Source: HGM04593 sp045660825 (GTDB lineage: Bacteria; Bacteroidota; Bacteroidia; Bacteroidales; Bacteroidaceae). From it: 64,000 nt of DNA. Where the stretch lies: the NCBI GenBank assembly GCA_045660825.1, contig JAZREN010000008.1, positions 17,709 to 81,708 on the forward strand, in the 5' to 3' direction. Under the pieces are notes generated by a model. It did not search any database and was not told the origin of the DNA. It was given only the letters and a program-made list of their open reading frames with translations. Position 1 is the first letter of the stretch, and each line of letters opens with the position of its first letter. This document shows positions 42,514 to 52,845 of the stretch, piece after piece. The translations under genes were made by a program, and so were the position numbers.

Positions 42514-43413
42514 TTACTTCTTCTCCTTGTTGCCGAATACCGAGATATTTACGTATCTCTTTGGGTTCTCCTTCAGGTCCTCAAGCAACGCATTGGCAGC
42601 CTCGCAAGTCTCGTTGAGTTTGCTGTAGAGGGTGGTGTCTTTCAGCAACATTCCAACAGTGCCGTTACCTTCGTTGAGTGCAGTGGTAATCTGCTGAATG
42701 TTGTTGAGTGATGTCTCAAGGGTAGCAATCATTGTGCCGTAGTCAACCTCGCTGAGCTGTGACGAAACCTTCAACAAATCGTCCTCGAGCTTGATAACCT
42801 TGTCAAGGGCTGTAGGTATCTCGTTGTTCACAAGGTTGTTCAACTGCACCGATGTCGCATTCAGCTGTCCACTCAATGCCTCAAGGTTGTTCAAGGTGTT
42901 GTTTATGGCTGGGTTCGAGAATATGTTGTTCAACGATGTAAGCATTGAATCCACTTTGGGTAGCATTGCCTCAATCTGTGGAACCATATTGCCTACCTCG
43001 CCCATGGCACCTGCTTCAAGCACTCCATTGAGTGTGGCGCCCGGCTCAATGACGCCCTCGCCATTGCCAAGTACAATGCATATTGTGCTACCGCCCATGA
43101 GCTTGTTGTGTATCTGTGCATAACTGCCCTCGGGGAGCTTCATGCCTTTATCGATGCTCACGGTAAGATATACCAGGCTGCTCTCGTTGAAATTGTGCTC
43201 AATGGAACTTACGTTACCCACCTTGCAACCATTGACGTAGACCGGTGCCGAGTTTGTCAACTCGCCGATGTTGGTGAACTCTATGCGATACTTGTCAGTG
43301 TCGTCAAAGATGTCGATACTTTTGAAAAAGTTGATAAGGAAATAGATTACGAACATTGCTGCCAATCCCAGCAAACCTACTATCAATTCGCGAGAAAATT
43401 TTATCTTGCTCAT
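42514..43413 (-). CDS. MCE-domain (MlaD-family) lipid transport protein
   Basis: A 299-residue inner-membrane protein. An N-terminal membrane helix (residues ~9-29) is followed by an MCE domain (~38-120; ELTNSAPVYVNGCKVGNVSSI), which forms hexameric rings that carry phospholipids between membranes. The rest is a long helical region with asparagine/leucine-rich heptads (SMLTSLNNIFSNPAINNTL onward). No ATPase or permease partner (MlaE/F) is adjacent. Its start codon overlaps the stop of the amidase gene (ATGA), so translation is coupled, an arrangement usual in Bacteroidales. Confidence 0.9.
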   Translation of the reverse strand: MSKIKFSRELIVGLLGLAAMFVIYFLINFFKSIDIFDDTDKYRIEFTNIGELTNSAPVYVNGCKVGNVSSIEHNFNESSLVYLTVSIDKGMKLPEGSYAQIHNKLMGGSTICIVLGNGEGVIEPGATLNGVLEAGAMGEVGNMVPQIEAMLPKVDSMLTSLNNIFSNPAINNTLNNLEALSGQLNATSVQLNNLVNNEIPTALDKVIKLEDDLLKVSSQLSEVDYGTMIATLETSLNNIQQITTALNEGNGTVGMLLKDTTLYSKLNETCEAANALLEDLKENPKRYVNISVFGNKEKK

Positions 43414-44561
43414 TTTGTCTGTCTTTTAAATATTTCTATTGCCTGGCGTGTGTTGATCTTCTCTCCGTTGAGGAATGCTACAATGAATGCATCTGCGAAC
43501 TTGTCAGATATCTGCTTTTTCAGTTGTAGAATCTTGTTGTAATCTTCACTCTCGCCGTGTGTGTATTTATAAATTCCGTTCTCCTTGTAGTAACCGGTCT
43601 TCAAACCCTTGAACCGTTTGTCGTCGCTTGCCAGTTTGCTGTCGGCAGCCATTATCTGTATCTTGAATACAGGCTTGCCGCTGTTCTTGGCATTGCTCTC
43701 TACTTTTGCTTCCTTACCCTTGTCGGTGCCTCCCTGCTTTGCGGCAGTGCTTTTGCTCTCTTTCTCCTCCTTGCTCTTGCCATAGAGCTCATAGTACTCG
43801 GCAAAACCGTTGAAGATACCTTTGGCAAGCTTCGCCTGTCCCTCCTTTGATGCAATGATTCCCTCGTCCTTGCTATTGGTTATGAATCCCAACTCAACGA
43901 GAATGCTTGGCATGACAGTGCGGTGTAACACCAGGAAACCTGCAGCCGATACCCCCCTGTCGTTCAGTGTGGTGTTGCCCAGCATTCCCTTCTGTACCAT
44001 CTCGGCCAATTTTACACTCAACTCCATGTCGTGGCTGCGCATGAGTTCAAAGATTATGTAGCTCTCGCTCGAGCGTGGGTCGAATCCCTTGTATGTCTCC
44101 TCGAAATTATCCTCGGTGAGGATTACCTCATTCTCGTACATTGCGGCAGCTTTGGCCTCGGCATCAATGCCTGCACCCAGGGTGAATGTCTGGCAACCGT
44201 TGGCACTTTTGTTTGTGCTTGCGTTGGAGTGAATGGAGATGAACAGGTTTGCATTTGCCTTGTTCGCGATGTCGGCACGTCGTGCAAGTGGAATCTTCAC
44301 ATCCGTTGTACGTGTGTAGATGACCTTTACCTCGGGATATGCTTTCTTTATCATTTCGCCCAGCATGTTCGACACTGTGAAGTTGATGTTCTTCTCCTGC
44401 GACTTCTTGCCCAGCGCACCGGGATCCACGCCGCCATGACCGGCGTCAATGACAACGGTAAAAGTCTTTTTGCCGCCCTTTTGTGCCACAGCTTGTGCTG
44501 TAGTCAGTGTGAGCAGCAAAAACAGCAATGCGAATTTTAAATTGCGGAGAATGTGTCCCAT
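43410..44561 (-). CDS. N-acetylmuramoyl-L-alanine amidase
   Basis: A 383-residue exported zinc amidase that cuts peptide stems from peptidoglycan. Signal peptide ~1-27 (FALLFLLLTLTTAQAVAQ). The catalytic domain begins FTVVIDAGHGGVDPGA (zinc histidine), then ISIHSNAS (second zinc histidine) and the ending ILVELGFITNSKDE (catalytic glutamate). A lysine/glutamate-rich linker (~265-300) leads to a C-terminal SPOR-like domain (FKIQIMAADSK... to the end), which often binds denuded glycan strands at division sites. The start at 44561 begins the signal peptide. Confidence 0.93.
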   Translation of the reverse strand: MGHILRNLKFALLFLLLTLTTAQAVAQKGGKKTFTVVIDAGHGGVDPGALGKKSQEKNINFTVSNMLGEMIKKAYPEVKVIYTRTTDVKIPLARRADIANKANANLFISIHSNASTNKSANGCQTFTLGAGIDAEAKAAAMYENEVILTEDNFEETYKGFDPRSSESYIIFELMRSHDMELSVKLAEMVQKGMLGNTTLNDRGVSAAGFLVLHRTVMPSILVELGFITNSKDEGIIASKEGQAKLAKGIFNGFAEYYELYGKSKEEKESKSTAAKQGGTDKGKEAKVESNAKNSGKPVFKIQIMAADSKLASDDKRFKGLKTGYYKENGIYKYTHGESEDYNKILQLKKQISDKFADAFIVAFLNGEKINTRQAIEIFKRQTK

Positions 44562-44720
44562 AAACAACTGAACCCCTGTTTTGTTTTCCCAAAAACACAA
44601 AAACAGAGAAATTTTCTACAAAAGTACAGCATTTATTATAAATGACAAAGCGACCACCTAAATTTTGACATTTTTTGGCTTATGCAAAGCTTGACTATTG
44701 ATAAAAATCATCTTTCTGCA

Positions 44721-44750
44721 TTGAAGTACTTGCTTTTTTTTGTATTTTCG
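44721..44750 (+). promoter_or_regulatory. Promoter of the GH77 gene
   Basis: TTG at 44721-44723, 19-base spacer, TATTTTCG at 44743-44750. The leader is about 17-20 bases. Confidence 0.7.
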
Positions 44751-44773
44751 CGTGATTTATAAATAATGTACAA

Positions 44774-47461
44774 ATGCATTTTATAGAATTCAATATAAGA
44801 TACGATATCAGCGATGGTGCTACCGTGCATCTGTGCTACAGGCTCAATGACAACGGCAACGTTACCGAGTGCTCAATTCCGCTGCGTGAGGTGCAGAAGG
44901 GGTGGTGGCGATGTTCATTGGAGGTTGATGACCGTTATGCCAATATAAATTATGGCTATGAACTGCGTCTTGATGGCAATAGTCTGTGCACCGAGTGGGC
45001 GGGAACACCTCACACACTCCGTTTCAATTGCGTGAACCGCAATTATATTGTGCACGACATGTGGCTCGATTCGCCTGCCGGTTGCTATGGACAGACAAAC
45101 CTCTTCCGTTTTTTCGACAAGACAGTGACAAAACTCGACGAGCCATCCATCAATTGGTATAACCGCAGTGTCACATTCTCGGTCTATGCAACTGGTTTGC
45201 GCACTGGCGAGCGCCTTCACCTCACAGGTGATGCCGATGTGCTTGGTACATGGGACCCTGCCCGTGCTTTGCCAATGCAGCAGCGTGTGCAGAACCGTTG
45301 GAGTGTCACATTTGATGTTGCCACATTATGGAGTGGTGCGCTCAACTATAAGTTCATCGCTATCGATGATGCCGGCAATGTACGCTGGGAGGGTGGCGAC
45401 AATCGTCACATCCTGCTCCCCGATTTTGAACAGAGTACAAACTATTTCTATCAGCTCGACGGAGTGTCGTTCGATGCTCCTTCGCTCCGCTTGGCCGGTA
45501 CCGTCATTCCACTGTTCTCATTGCGCTCGGCGCATGGGTGGGGTATTGGCGATTTCGGAGATATAAAACTGATGGCTGACTGGCTGGTAGCGACAGGTCA
45601 GAATATCCTCCAGCTCTTGCCGGTCAATGATACAACAGTGCGTGGCGGCAGCGAGGATTCCTATCCATACAATTGCGTTTCGGTCTTTGCTTTGAACCCC
45701 ATATACGCCGATATGTCGCAGTTGCCGGCGCTCTCTAAAGTGCGTCGCAATGCATTCTATCAGAAGGAACGCGAGGCTTTGAATGCTTTGCCGTCGGTAG
45801 ATTATGCAAAGACTTATCGCTTGAAGATAAACTACTTGCGCGAACTCTTTGACGAGCTTGGCAGTGATGTCCTTGCAAGCGATGGCTATCGCGCTTTTGA
45901 GGATGCTCAACAGCAGTGGCTCAAGCCCTACGCGCTGTTCCGTTTCCTCTCGTCGCGCCTGCATAGCAACATTTGGGATTGGGGCGAGTACTCGCACTAT
46001 GACAGTACCACTGTAGAACGTGTTGTTGCCGAGTACCCCGATGCCGTACACGAGATGCGTTTCCACTGTTATGTGCAGTATCTGCTCTTTACACAACTTT
46101 CCGATGCCCATGAGTATGCCAACAGCCGTGGTATTGCGCTCAAGGGCGATATTCCCATTGGCGTAGCTCCGAATGGTGTCGATGTGTGGTGCGACAGCGA
46201 GCAGTTCAACCTCTCGGTGTCGGCTGGTGCACCGCCCGATATGTTTGCTGCCGATGGCCAAAACTGGGGCTTTCCTACATATAACTGGCAGGTGATGGCC
46301 GGTGACGGGTATGCATGGTGGCGCCGCCGTCTGCAGTACATGTCATGTTTCTTCGATGCCTATCGCATTGACCACATTCTTGGTTTCTTCCGCATTTGGG
46401 AAATACCTCGCACTGCCAAGAGTGGCCTTGCCGGCAGCTTCTCGCCCAACCGACCATTGTCGGTAGAGGAGATGACAGCTGCAGGATTTGCTTTCGATGA
46501 GGCAATCCACACAGCGCCATATATTGATGAGGCACTGCTCAAGAAGCATTTCCCCCGCAAAGTGAAGCAGATAGTTGATGCATTCCTTGATGAGCAGCCC
46601 GATGGTACTTATCGTTTCAAAGCCGAGATGGAAAATGCCAACCTGTTGGCCTACTACATATATGAGCGCACTCCCAAGCTCTCACAGGCAATGAAGGATG
46701 CCTTGTTGCGCATTTATGGCAACGTACTCTTCATGCGTGACCTTAACGAACCGGCAATGTTCGTTCCACGCATCCTTGGCAGCAATACCGAGGCCTATGC
46801 ACAGCTTTCGCAGGCCAACCGCATAGCATATGACCGCATATATGAGGACTATTTCTATAACCGCCATACAATGTTCTGGTATCGCGAGGGAATGCGCAAG
46901 CTCACTCCGTTGCTTCTCTCAACCCCAATGACTGCTTGTGGCGAGGATTTGGGAATGATTCCGGCTTGTGTGCCCTGGGTGATGAAGAACCTGCAGGTGC
47001 TCTCGCTCGAGATACAGCGAATGCCAAAGCTCTATGGCGAAACATTTGCCCGTCCCGAGTGCTACCCCTATCTCTCGGTGGCAACCCCCTCTACGCACGA
47101 TATGAGTACCCTGCGCGGTTGGTGGCGCGAGGATGAGGCTCTCTCGCAGCAGTTCTATAACTGCGTGCTGGGCTTTGATGGTAAGGCGCCTATTGAAATG
47201 GATGGCCGTGTAGCGCGCGCAATTATTGCGCAGCATCTTGCATCACCATCGGCTTTTGCACTCTTTGCTTGGCAGGATTGGATGGCTATGGACGAGCGTC
47301 TGCGTCGCGAGAGTTATGACGACGAACGCATAAACGTTCCTTCGAACCGCGACCACTGCTGGAACTATCGTATGCACATTCCGCTTGAGCAGTTGATGCA
47401 GGAGCGTGCGTTCAATGAGGCTGTGCGTTCAATGGTTGTCGATAGCGGCCGCTTGATATAA
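44774..47461 (+). CDS. malQ: 4-alpha-glucanotransferase with two CBM20 modules
   Basis: An 895-residue amylomaltase (GH77) that transfers malto-oligosaccharide units during glycogen and maltodextrin use. Two N-terminal starch-binding CBM20-type modules (residues ~1-105 and ~130-235; the second has LTGDADVLGTWDPARALPM). The catalytic barrel starts near 250 and has GDIPIGVAPNGVDVWCD, AYRIDHILGFFRIWEIP (nucleophile D), CGEDLGMIP (acid/base E) and TPSTHDMSTLRGWW. The layout resembles plant DPE2. No signal peptide, so cytoplasmic. An FNT transporter gene follows 57 bases downstream. Confidence 0.95.
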   Translation: MHFIEFNIRYDISDGATVHLCYRLNDNGNVTECSIPLREVQKGWWRCSLEVDDRYANINYGYELRLDGNSLCTEWAGTPHTLRFNCVNRNYIVHDMWLDSPAGCYGQTNLFRFFDKTVTKLDEPSINWYNRSVTFSVYATGLRTGERLHLTGDADVLGTWDPARALPMQQRVQNRWSVTFDVATLWSGALNYKFIAIDDAGNVRWEGGDNRHILLPDFEQSTNYFYQLDGVSFDAPSLRLAGTVIPLFSLRSAHGWGIGDFGDIKLMADWLVATGQNILQLLPVNDTTVRGGSEDSYPYNCVSVFALNPIYADMSQLPALSKVRRNAFYQKEREALNALPSVDYAKTYRLKINYLRELFDELGSDVLASDGYRAFEDAQQQWLKPYALFRFLSSRLHSNIWDWGEYSHYDSTTVERVVAEYPDAVHEMRFHCYVQYLLFTQLSDAHEYANSRGIALKGDIPIGVAPNGVDVWCDSEQFNLSVSAGAPPDMFAADGQNWGFPTYNWQVMAGDGYAWWRRRLQYMSCFFDAYRIDHILGFFRIWEIPRTAKSGLAGSFSPNRPLSVEEMTAAGFAFDEAIHTAPYIDEALLKKHFPRKVKQIVDAFLDEQPDGTYRFKAEMENANLLAYYIYERTPKLSQAMKDALLRIYGNVLFMRDLNEPAMFVPRILGSNTEAYAQLSQANRIAYDRIYEDYFYNRHTMFWYREGMRKLTPLLLSTPMTACGEDLGMIPACVPWVMKNLQVLSLEIQRMPKLYGETFARPECYPYLSVATPSTHDMSTLRGWWREDEALSQQFYNCVLGFDGKAPIEMDGRVARAIIAQHLASPSAFALFAWQDWMAMDERLRRESYDDERINVPSNRDHCWNYRMHIPLEQLMQERAFNEAVRSMVVDSGRLI

Positions 47462-47518
47462 AAAGCTTCATGGTGCCCAAAATCAAAGCTAAACGAATAA
47501 AAAACAAAACTTTAATAT

Positions 47519-48139
47519 ATGAACAACACTTTTCGTTCTTCCCTTTTGGCCGGAATCGCAGTCGGCATTGCCGGTTGGGGATATTTGGCCTATAAGGATA
47601 TTATAGGAGCAGTGCTCTTCTCATTCGGTCTGTTGACTGTAGTGAATTATAAACTCAAGCTCTATACCGGAACTGCCGGTTTTGTGGCTCTGCGTGCCGA
47701 GGATGGCAGCAACCGTTGGTTCAAGGCAATCGGTGAACTCCTTTTTATCCTTTTGGGTAACATTACAGGTTGCTTGCTTGTAGCTCTCTTTACACGCCTG
47801 TCGCCATTGGAACTCGGTGCATCGGCACAGGCAGTTCTTGAGGGGCGTCTTGCACTCGGTCCTGTCAAGGCCGGTCTGTTGGCTATCGGTTGCGGTTTCA
47901 TCATGACAACCGTTGTAACCTTTGCCCGCGAGGGTAAACCATTGGTTCTGCTCTTTGGTGTGCCTCTCTTCATCAATTGCGGCTTCCCACACTGTTTGGC
48001 CGATGCCTTCTATTACTTGGCCACACCATTGTCATATACAGGTGAGCATCTTTTGGAGATTGTAATGCTCTATCCATGCCTTGTCATCGGTAATTTCATT
48101 GGTTGTAATCTCTATCGCTTTGTAATGCCAAAGCAGTAA
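47519..48139 (+). CDS. Formate/nitrite transporter family protein
   Basis: A 206-residue membrane protein with six hydrophobic segments and the pattern of the FNT channel family: SSLLAGIAVGIAGWGYLA in the first segment, ELLFILLGNITGCLL, and NCGFPHCLADAFYY with the conserved histidine that gates anion passage. It is shorter than typical FocA (about 280). Likely exports or imports small monocarboxylates such as formate. It ends 16 bases before a strong hairpin terminator. Confidence 0.8.
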   Translation: MNNTFRSSLLAGIAVGIAGWGYLAYKDIIGAVLFSFGLLTVVNYKLKLYTGTAGFVALRAEDGSNRWFKAIGELLFILLGNITGCLLVALFTRLSPLELGASAQAVLEGRLALGPVKAGLLAIGCGFIMTTVVTFAREGKPLVLLFGVPLFINCGFPHCLADAFYYLATPLSYTGEHLLEIVMLYPCLVIGNFIGCNLYRFVMPKQ

Positions 48140-48155
48140 CTTTTATTATGCTGAT

Positions 48156-48204
48156 ACAACACTCCCTGCGGTTGCCATTTTAGGGCAACCGCAGGGAGTG
48201 TTGT
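48156..48204. terminator. Strong hairpin terminator after the FNT gene
   Basis: A 21-base perfect stem (48156-48176 with 48184-48204), loop ATTTTAG. The GC core CTCCCTGCGGTTGCC is stable; no long T-run follows. Confidence 0.75.
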
Positions 48205-48760
48205 TATATGGAATTGAGGAAGCCCGATGTTTCCGTTTGTAACGGGCGGACACATCGGTCCGCCCCTACATTCGGGTGTTCTTGTTTATATCTGAAGACA
48301 TTTTGTCATGTTGAGCGAAGTCGAAACATCTTTGATTTCGTGTACAACCGGATACGTCATGCCGTGTCTCTACTGTTTGTGCAATGAATAATGTAGGAAT
48401 CCTTATATTCGTCCCGACAACCCTGTAGGGGCGAACCGGTGTGTTCGCCCGGTGTCCGCGATTTTACAATCTCCTCAGTCGCTCCGCGCCAGCTCCTCTT
48501 ACTCAAGAGGAGCAATATTGTTTTGTTTTATTCACGCTTTGAGGTCGGATACGGCACGTCGTGTCCGCCTTTTTCCTCTCGTGGCGTGTCATATCGACCG
48601 CAATGGAGATATCTTTTTTACCCTGATTTTAGAGATCTCTCGTCACTTCGCTCTGTCGAGATGACACTGTTTTGCAGTTGCGGACACGGCCGCAGTGCCC
48701 TACGTTGTGGTTTCTCGCGGCCCGCCCTTTTGTGCTTTTTACCCCAATACTGTTTATTGC
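48205..48760. repeat. Intergenic mosaic of dispersed repeats, no gene
   Basis: About 550 bases between the FNT gene and the discoidin-like protein gene. It holds several repeat fragments: a hairpin GGGCGGAC-ACATCG-GTCCGCCC near 48246; TGTTGAGCGAAGTCGAAACA at ~48308, which recurs inverted at ~57030 with one mismatch; GTAGGGGCGAACCGGTGTGT near 48426; and TCGTCACTTCG...TCGAGATGACA near 48640. Open frames here are repeat artefacts. Confidence 0.7.
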
Positions 48761-48791
48761 AAAAAGAAATGGCGACCTTGCGGCCGCCATT
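48761..48791 (-). terminator. Terminator of the discoidin-like protein gene
   Basis: Minus-strand AATGGCG / CGCCATT stem with a 10-base loop, followed by TCTTTTTGC. The sequence from AAGGTCGCCATT through TTGCAATAAAC is repeated after the first M60 gene at ~56954-56981. Confidence 0.8.
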
Positions 48792-48816
48792 ATCTTTTAT
48801 GGATTTACTTGATTAA

Positions 48817-51800
48817 TTACTTAACAAGTACCTTTTTGGTCTCGATTACACCGTTGCTGTAAACTGTTACAACAATGTTTACACCGCTTACAGGAGCAGG
48901 GATTGCAGCACCTGCAGGTGTGTAGTAACCTACAGAGAGAACCTCGGCGCCCTCAACAACGAGGTCAGAGATAGAAGTCTCCTCTGCGTCGTCTACGAAA
49001 CGGAGTGTCCATGAAGAAGCAGTACCTGCACCACCAGTCCAGTTAACGATTGTACCCTGAGTACCTGCACCGTTACCGTGACCTGCTGTGTGGAGAGGAT
49101 CTGAATTGATAGCGTAGATTGTGTAAACGTTAGCCTGGAGAGGTTTAACAACATATACAGCTGCGCTGAAGTCATCGGCCATTGCAACCTGTGTTGTACC
49201 GCCACCTGTACCAGCGTAACCATTGCCGGTCTGGAGAGCGATTACATCATTGTAGATCTTGAACACGTTGTTAGCCTCAGCCTCGGGAATACCGTGCTTT
49301 TCTGGGTCGTTCTCGCCATCATACTTCTGGAACTGGAATACGAACTCATCGCAATCTCTGTTGTATACAGCAGGAGCGTCCATCCATGCAAGACCTGCTT
49401 CTGTAGCGTAGATTGCCTTAACCTTACCCTGCTGTGCATAGTACTCAGTGTAAGCACTCTCGATAGCATACCAGTAGCCATCCTCAACCTGAACGCGCTC
49501 AGCATTCTGTGCCAAACCTACGTTCTCAACGAATGCCTCAACAGCAGCCTGAGCGCCTTCCTTATTCTCGTTTGTAACAACAGCCTCAACTGCGTCAATT
49601 GCTGCCTCAAGAGCTGCGATGTCGCCACTGATGCAACCTGGGTCGTTACCAACTACAAGACCAAGAGCTGAAAGTGTCTCGCCGATACCGTTTGCCCACA
49701 AGTAGTAAGCGTCATCCATTGAAACCTCATAGATGTTCCACTCACCCTCACCGTTAGCCTTGTTGAAGTGGAGGTAGTCACCTGCGCTGTAACCGTCACC
49801 GTTCTTGAACTCTTCGGCCTTAGTGGCGTGTGCCTCAAGAATTTCTTTACCATATGTTACATCACCTGGGAGAACGCTTGCGCAAGGACGACCTGCGAGG
49901 TTGCTGTCCCAGTCCATGAAGACGAACTTGTTGGCATTTACTGTACCCTTCTCAACCTTTACAACATCTGTTGTATCGTTAGGATTTGTCCAGCTCCAAG
50001 AAGCCTCGATGTTGTTGTCCTCGATGTCGCTGTAGATTACGAATGTGTTCTCAAGGTTACCAGACTTAACGAAGTTAACCTCGGCTGCATTAGCAGGATA
50101 TACTGTCAAACCGGTGCTCCAGCTTGTGCTTGTAGTTGTCTCGCCTGTCTCCTCGTCTGTATTCTCATTAACGGTCTTGTTCAAAGCCACGAACTCAGCG
50201 TTTGCCAAGCTGATGATGTTCCAACCGTTCTCTGTCTTCTTGAACATGTAAACGCAAGGATCGTTCAAAGCAGCCTTGATGTTTGTGTGGTAAGGAGCAG
50301 CACCTGCATAGTAGCGTGGAGCTGCCTCCTGTGTCTTAACGCGGAGGTTACCGCTCATGATGTAGATACCACCGTCTTTCAACTGTGAAGCGTCAGTGAT
50401 CTTTGTACCGCCCTTAACATTGTATGGGTTCTCACGGAAGATAGCTGGATCATACTCCTCGCCATACTTTGTGATACATACTGTACCGGGAGCCAAAGAC
50501 TTGTTCTCACGACCGATAGTCTTCACTGTGAATGTGCTGACAGATGTACCCTCTGGGAACTTCACGTCGAGGTATACATAAGTCTCAGGTGAGAATGTAC
50601 CGTTACCCCAGATAGAGTGGTAGAATGTAGTAGTCTCATCATCGAACAAGTTCTCAAGTGAACCCTCTGATGTCTCCAAAGAGTTTGTTGAAACAAGTGA
50701 AGATGAAAGAGCCATTGCGTTGCCTTCTGCATCAAGTACCTCAAGACCTGAGAGTGCTACCATAGGATAACCCTTGTACTTACCGTCGCCTGCAGCGCTA
50801 CCAACGTTTGTCTCAAGGAATGTCAAACGGATACCGTCAACAGCCTCGTTGAGAACAACCATCTGCTCCCAATCGTAACGGTTGTTGTTAACCAATGTAC
50901 CAAGAGGAGTTGTGTGTGGGTTCTCGGCTGTGTAAACCTTAGGCAATGTTACATACTCAATCTTTGAAGCGAGGAACGCATCAATATTGCCCTGTACACC
51001 GTTGATGAAAGTCTTCATCTGTGCGAGGTAAGAGTATGGATCCTCCTCGGCCAACTCATACAACTCTGAACCATTACTACTAATGTACTGCTCAATATGT
51101 GCAGTCCATGCCTCCTCTGTATAATAACCATCCTGTGGGTTGCTTGAAGGAGTCAAAAGGTCAACATACTCTTCATAAAGAGTATTGTAATATACATTAA
51201 CAAGCCAATCAATCTTTGAGAATACATATGCACCCATTGCGTAGTTCAATGTCTCAACATCGGCAAAGACCTTCTCAATATCAGTATATACACCGGCTGC
51301 AAGGTTGTTCTCGGCCTCGCCAAGGACAATCATGAACTCATCATAGATATCCTCATGACCCTCAACGGCTACGCTGTCCATGAATGTATAGATGCTCTTT
51401 GCTTCCTTGATCGCATTGCGGACAGGGATAGAAGCATACTTTGCAGGATAGTTCATTGTAACCTCCTCGAGTGTCCAATCGAATGTGGCGATGTAAGCGT
51501 AGTTCAAACAGTAAGGATTACCCTTCTTGTAGAACTCATAACGCTCCTGGTTGAAATTCTTTGAACCACCGGTTGAAGGTGTTGCACCCATCCACATAGT
51601 GTCCTCTTTGCCGTCATTCACGAATGGGTAGCTGAACTCGAAGCGACCGTTGCTCAATGGATGAATGCTGATTACAGCAGCGTCAGACATCTTTGATGTC
51701 AAGTTCTGAACACCGTTTGCACCATTCCAAGCATTACCGTCACCGGCAGGTGTAGAGATGAACTTACCCTCAGCTACAAGGTAGAAGTAGTAACCACCAT

Positions 51801-52623
51801 CAGTTGGAATCAACTGGATAGCATACTCTGGAGCTGGAGTCTCGGCAACAGCACCACCCTTTACATACTGTGAACCAGGACCTACGTTAGGATCCTTTGT
51901 TGTCTTGTCACCGAAAGCGCCCTCTGTGCTGTTGTGGTTGTTTACATATGTGTGATACTCAACAGGAACATTGCTCTTCATTACGAAGTACTGTACGCCC
52001 TCAAGAGCCTCCATTGATGTAATTTCTGCACCAACTGTGAATGCCCAGTCTGCGTAAGGAACATAGTCAACACCACCCTTTGTAAGACCAACGAGCAATG
52101 GAGCGTTCTTTGGGTTACCCGGACGTGCACCCCACTCGAGGATGAACTCGCTTACAGGAGTCTCGAATGTGAGCTCAAGGTGGTGGAACTCGGCCTGAGC
52201 ACCTGTCGCGCTCCAGCAAGAGTGCCAGTAGTTGTTCCAGTTGCCGTCGTTCAAAGCTGCAATACCGGCACCGTCAGTACCACCTGAAAGTGTGTTGTGG
52301 TCAGCGTTTGAAGCAGCTGTGTAAGGGATAACAGTCTCACCATCGGCAGCATATACAACCAACTCGCTGAGAGCTGTAACAAAGTTGTTGCCGTTTGGCT
52401 TCTCACCGTTGTAGTTCTGTGCAACAGTGAAACGCAAGGTTGTCAAAGCCTCGGCTGGCTTGATGACATCCGATTTGTAAACCTGGACGGTCGTTGTACC
52501 TTTTTGTACATTCTCACCAGGAAGACCGTCGCCGGCACCCAGAGAAAGAGACCAATCCTGTGCATTAGCACCTGCAAATGAAGCAAATGCCAAAGCAAGA
52601 GTCAGAAATAAATTTTTTCTCAT
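48817..52623 (-). CDS. Large secreted protein with two discoidin-like regions
   Basis: A 1268-residue exported protein (signal peptide ending GANAQ, ~22). I do not recognise a catalytic domain. Two regions resemble F5/8-type (discoidin) carbohydrate-binding folds: ~100-170 (GNWNNYWHSCWS...FHHLELTF) and ~650-730 (FDDETTTFYHSIWG...YVYLDVKF). Both carry the NL-D...YHS-W pattern. Other parts look like beta-trefoil strands (YYFYLVAEGKFIS) and helical linkers (EAAIDAVEAVVTNENKEGAQ). The C-terminal ~75 residues end VETKKVLVK-like (VIETKKVLVK), a tail shared in style with the M60 proteins. It is divergent to the first M60 gene. Codons are strongly biased, suggesting high expression. Confidence 0.8.
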   Translation of the reverse strand: MRKNLFLTLALAFASFAGANAQDWSLSLGAGDGLPGENVQKGTTTVQVYKSDVIKPAEALTTLRFTVAQNYNGEKPNGNNFVTALSELVVYAADGETVIPYTAASNADHNTLSGGTDGAGIAALNDGNWNNYWHSCWSATGAQAEFHHLELTFETPVSEFILEWGARPGNPKNAPLLVGLTKGGVDYVPYADWAFTVGAEITSMEALEGVQYFVMKSNVPVEYHTYVNNHNSTEGAFGDKTTKDPNVGPGSQYVKGGAVAETPAPEYAIQLIPTDGGYYFYLVAEGKFISTPAGDGNAWNGANGVQNLTSKMSDAAVISIHPLSNGRFEFSYPFVNDGKEDTMWMGATPSTGGSKNFNQERYEFYKKGNPYCLNYAYIATFDWTLEEVTMNYPAKYASIPVRNAIKEAKSIYTFMDSVAVEGHEDIYDEFMIVLGEAENNLAAGVYTDIEKVFADVETLNYAMGAYVFSKIDWLVNVYYNTLYEEYVDLLTPSSNPQDGYYTEEAWTAHIEQYISSNGSELYELAEEDPYSYLAQMKTFINGVQGNIDAFLASKIEYVTLPKVYTAENPHTTPLGTLVNNNRYDWEQMVVLNEAVDGIRLTFLETNVGSAAGDGKYKGYPMVALSGLEVLDAEGNAMALSSSLVSTNSLETSEGSLENLFDDETTTFYHSIWGNGTFSPETYVYLDVKFPEGTSVSTFTVKTIGRENKSLAPGTVCITKYGEEYDPAIFRENPYNVKGGTKITDASQLKDGGIYIMSGNLRVKTQEAAPRYYAGAAPYHTNIKAALNDPCVYMFKKTENGWNIISLANAEFVALNKTVNENTDEETGETTTSTSWSTGLTVYPANAAEVNFVKSGNLENTFVIYSDIEDNNIEASWSWTNPNDTTDVVKVEKGTVNANKFVFMDWDSNLAGRPCASVLPGDVTYGKEILEAHATKAEEFKNGDGYSAGDYLHFNKANGEGEWNIYEVSMDDAYYLWANGIGETLSALGLVVGNDPGCISGDIAALEAAIDAVEAVVTNENKEGAQAAVEAFVENVGLAQNAERVQVEDGYWYAIESAYTEYYAQQGKVKAIYATEAGLAWMDAPAVYNRDCDEFVFQFQKYDGENDPEKHGIPEAEANNVFKIYNDVIALQTGNGYAGTGGGTTQVAMADDFSAAVYVVKPLQANVYTIYAINSDPLHTAGHGNGAGTQGTIVNWTGGAGTASSWTLRFVDDAEETSISDLVVEGAEVLSVGYYTPAGAAIPAPVSGVNIVVTVYSNGVIETKKVLVK

Positions 52624-52764
52624 AATGTAAAAAATTAAAAAATAAAAAAATAAAATCTCTCAAAATCAATATTGCCGTCGTGTGTGCACGATCATTGTGT
52701 TGACTGTCAATGCATTGTGAAATAATTCTTTCGCAATCCTACACAGCAACGGTATTTTATCACG

Positions 52765-52795
52765 CAAAGGTTATGATAATTATTCAAAATCGCAA
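52765..52795 (-). promoter_or_regulatory. Possible promoter of the discoidin-like protein gene
   Basis: Minus-strand TAACCTTTG (one extra base against TAnnTTTG) at 52765-52773, with TTG 19 bases upstream (52793-52795). The leader would be about 135 bases. Confidence 0.45.
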
Positions 52796-52845
52796 GAAAA
52801 ATGTGTGAAAAATAAAAAGTTTTAGGTTAAAACGAAAAAAAAATA

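Noticed and set aside
45518..46261. 247-residue minus-strand frame opposite GH77
   Set aside because: Lies wholly within the amylomaltase gene and has no domain pattern.
48439..48816. 125-residue plus-strand frame before the discoidin-like gene
   Set aside because: Composed of repeat fragments and runs into the terminator.
52640..52845. Possible riboswitch or gene in the divergent M60 region
   Set aside because: AT-rich, without conserved stem pattern or coding frame.
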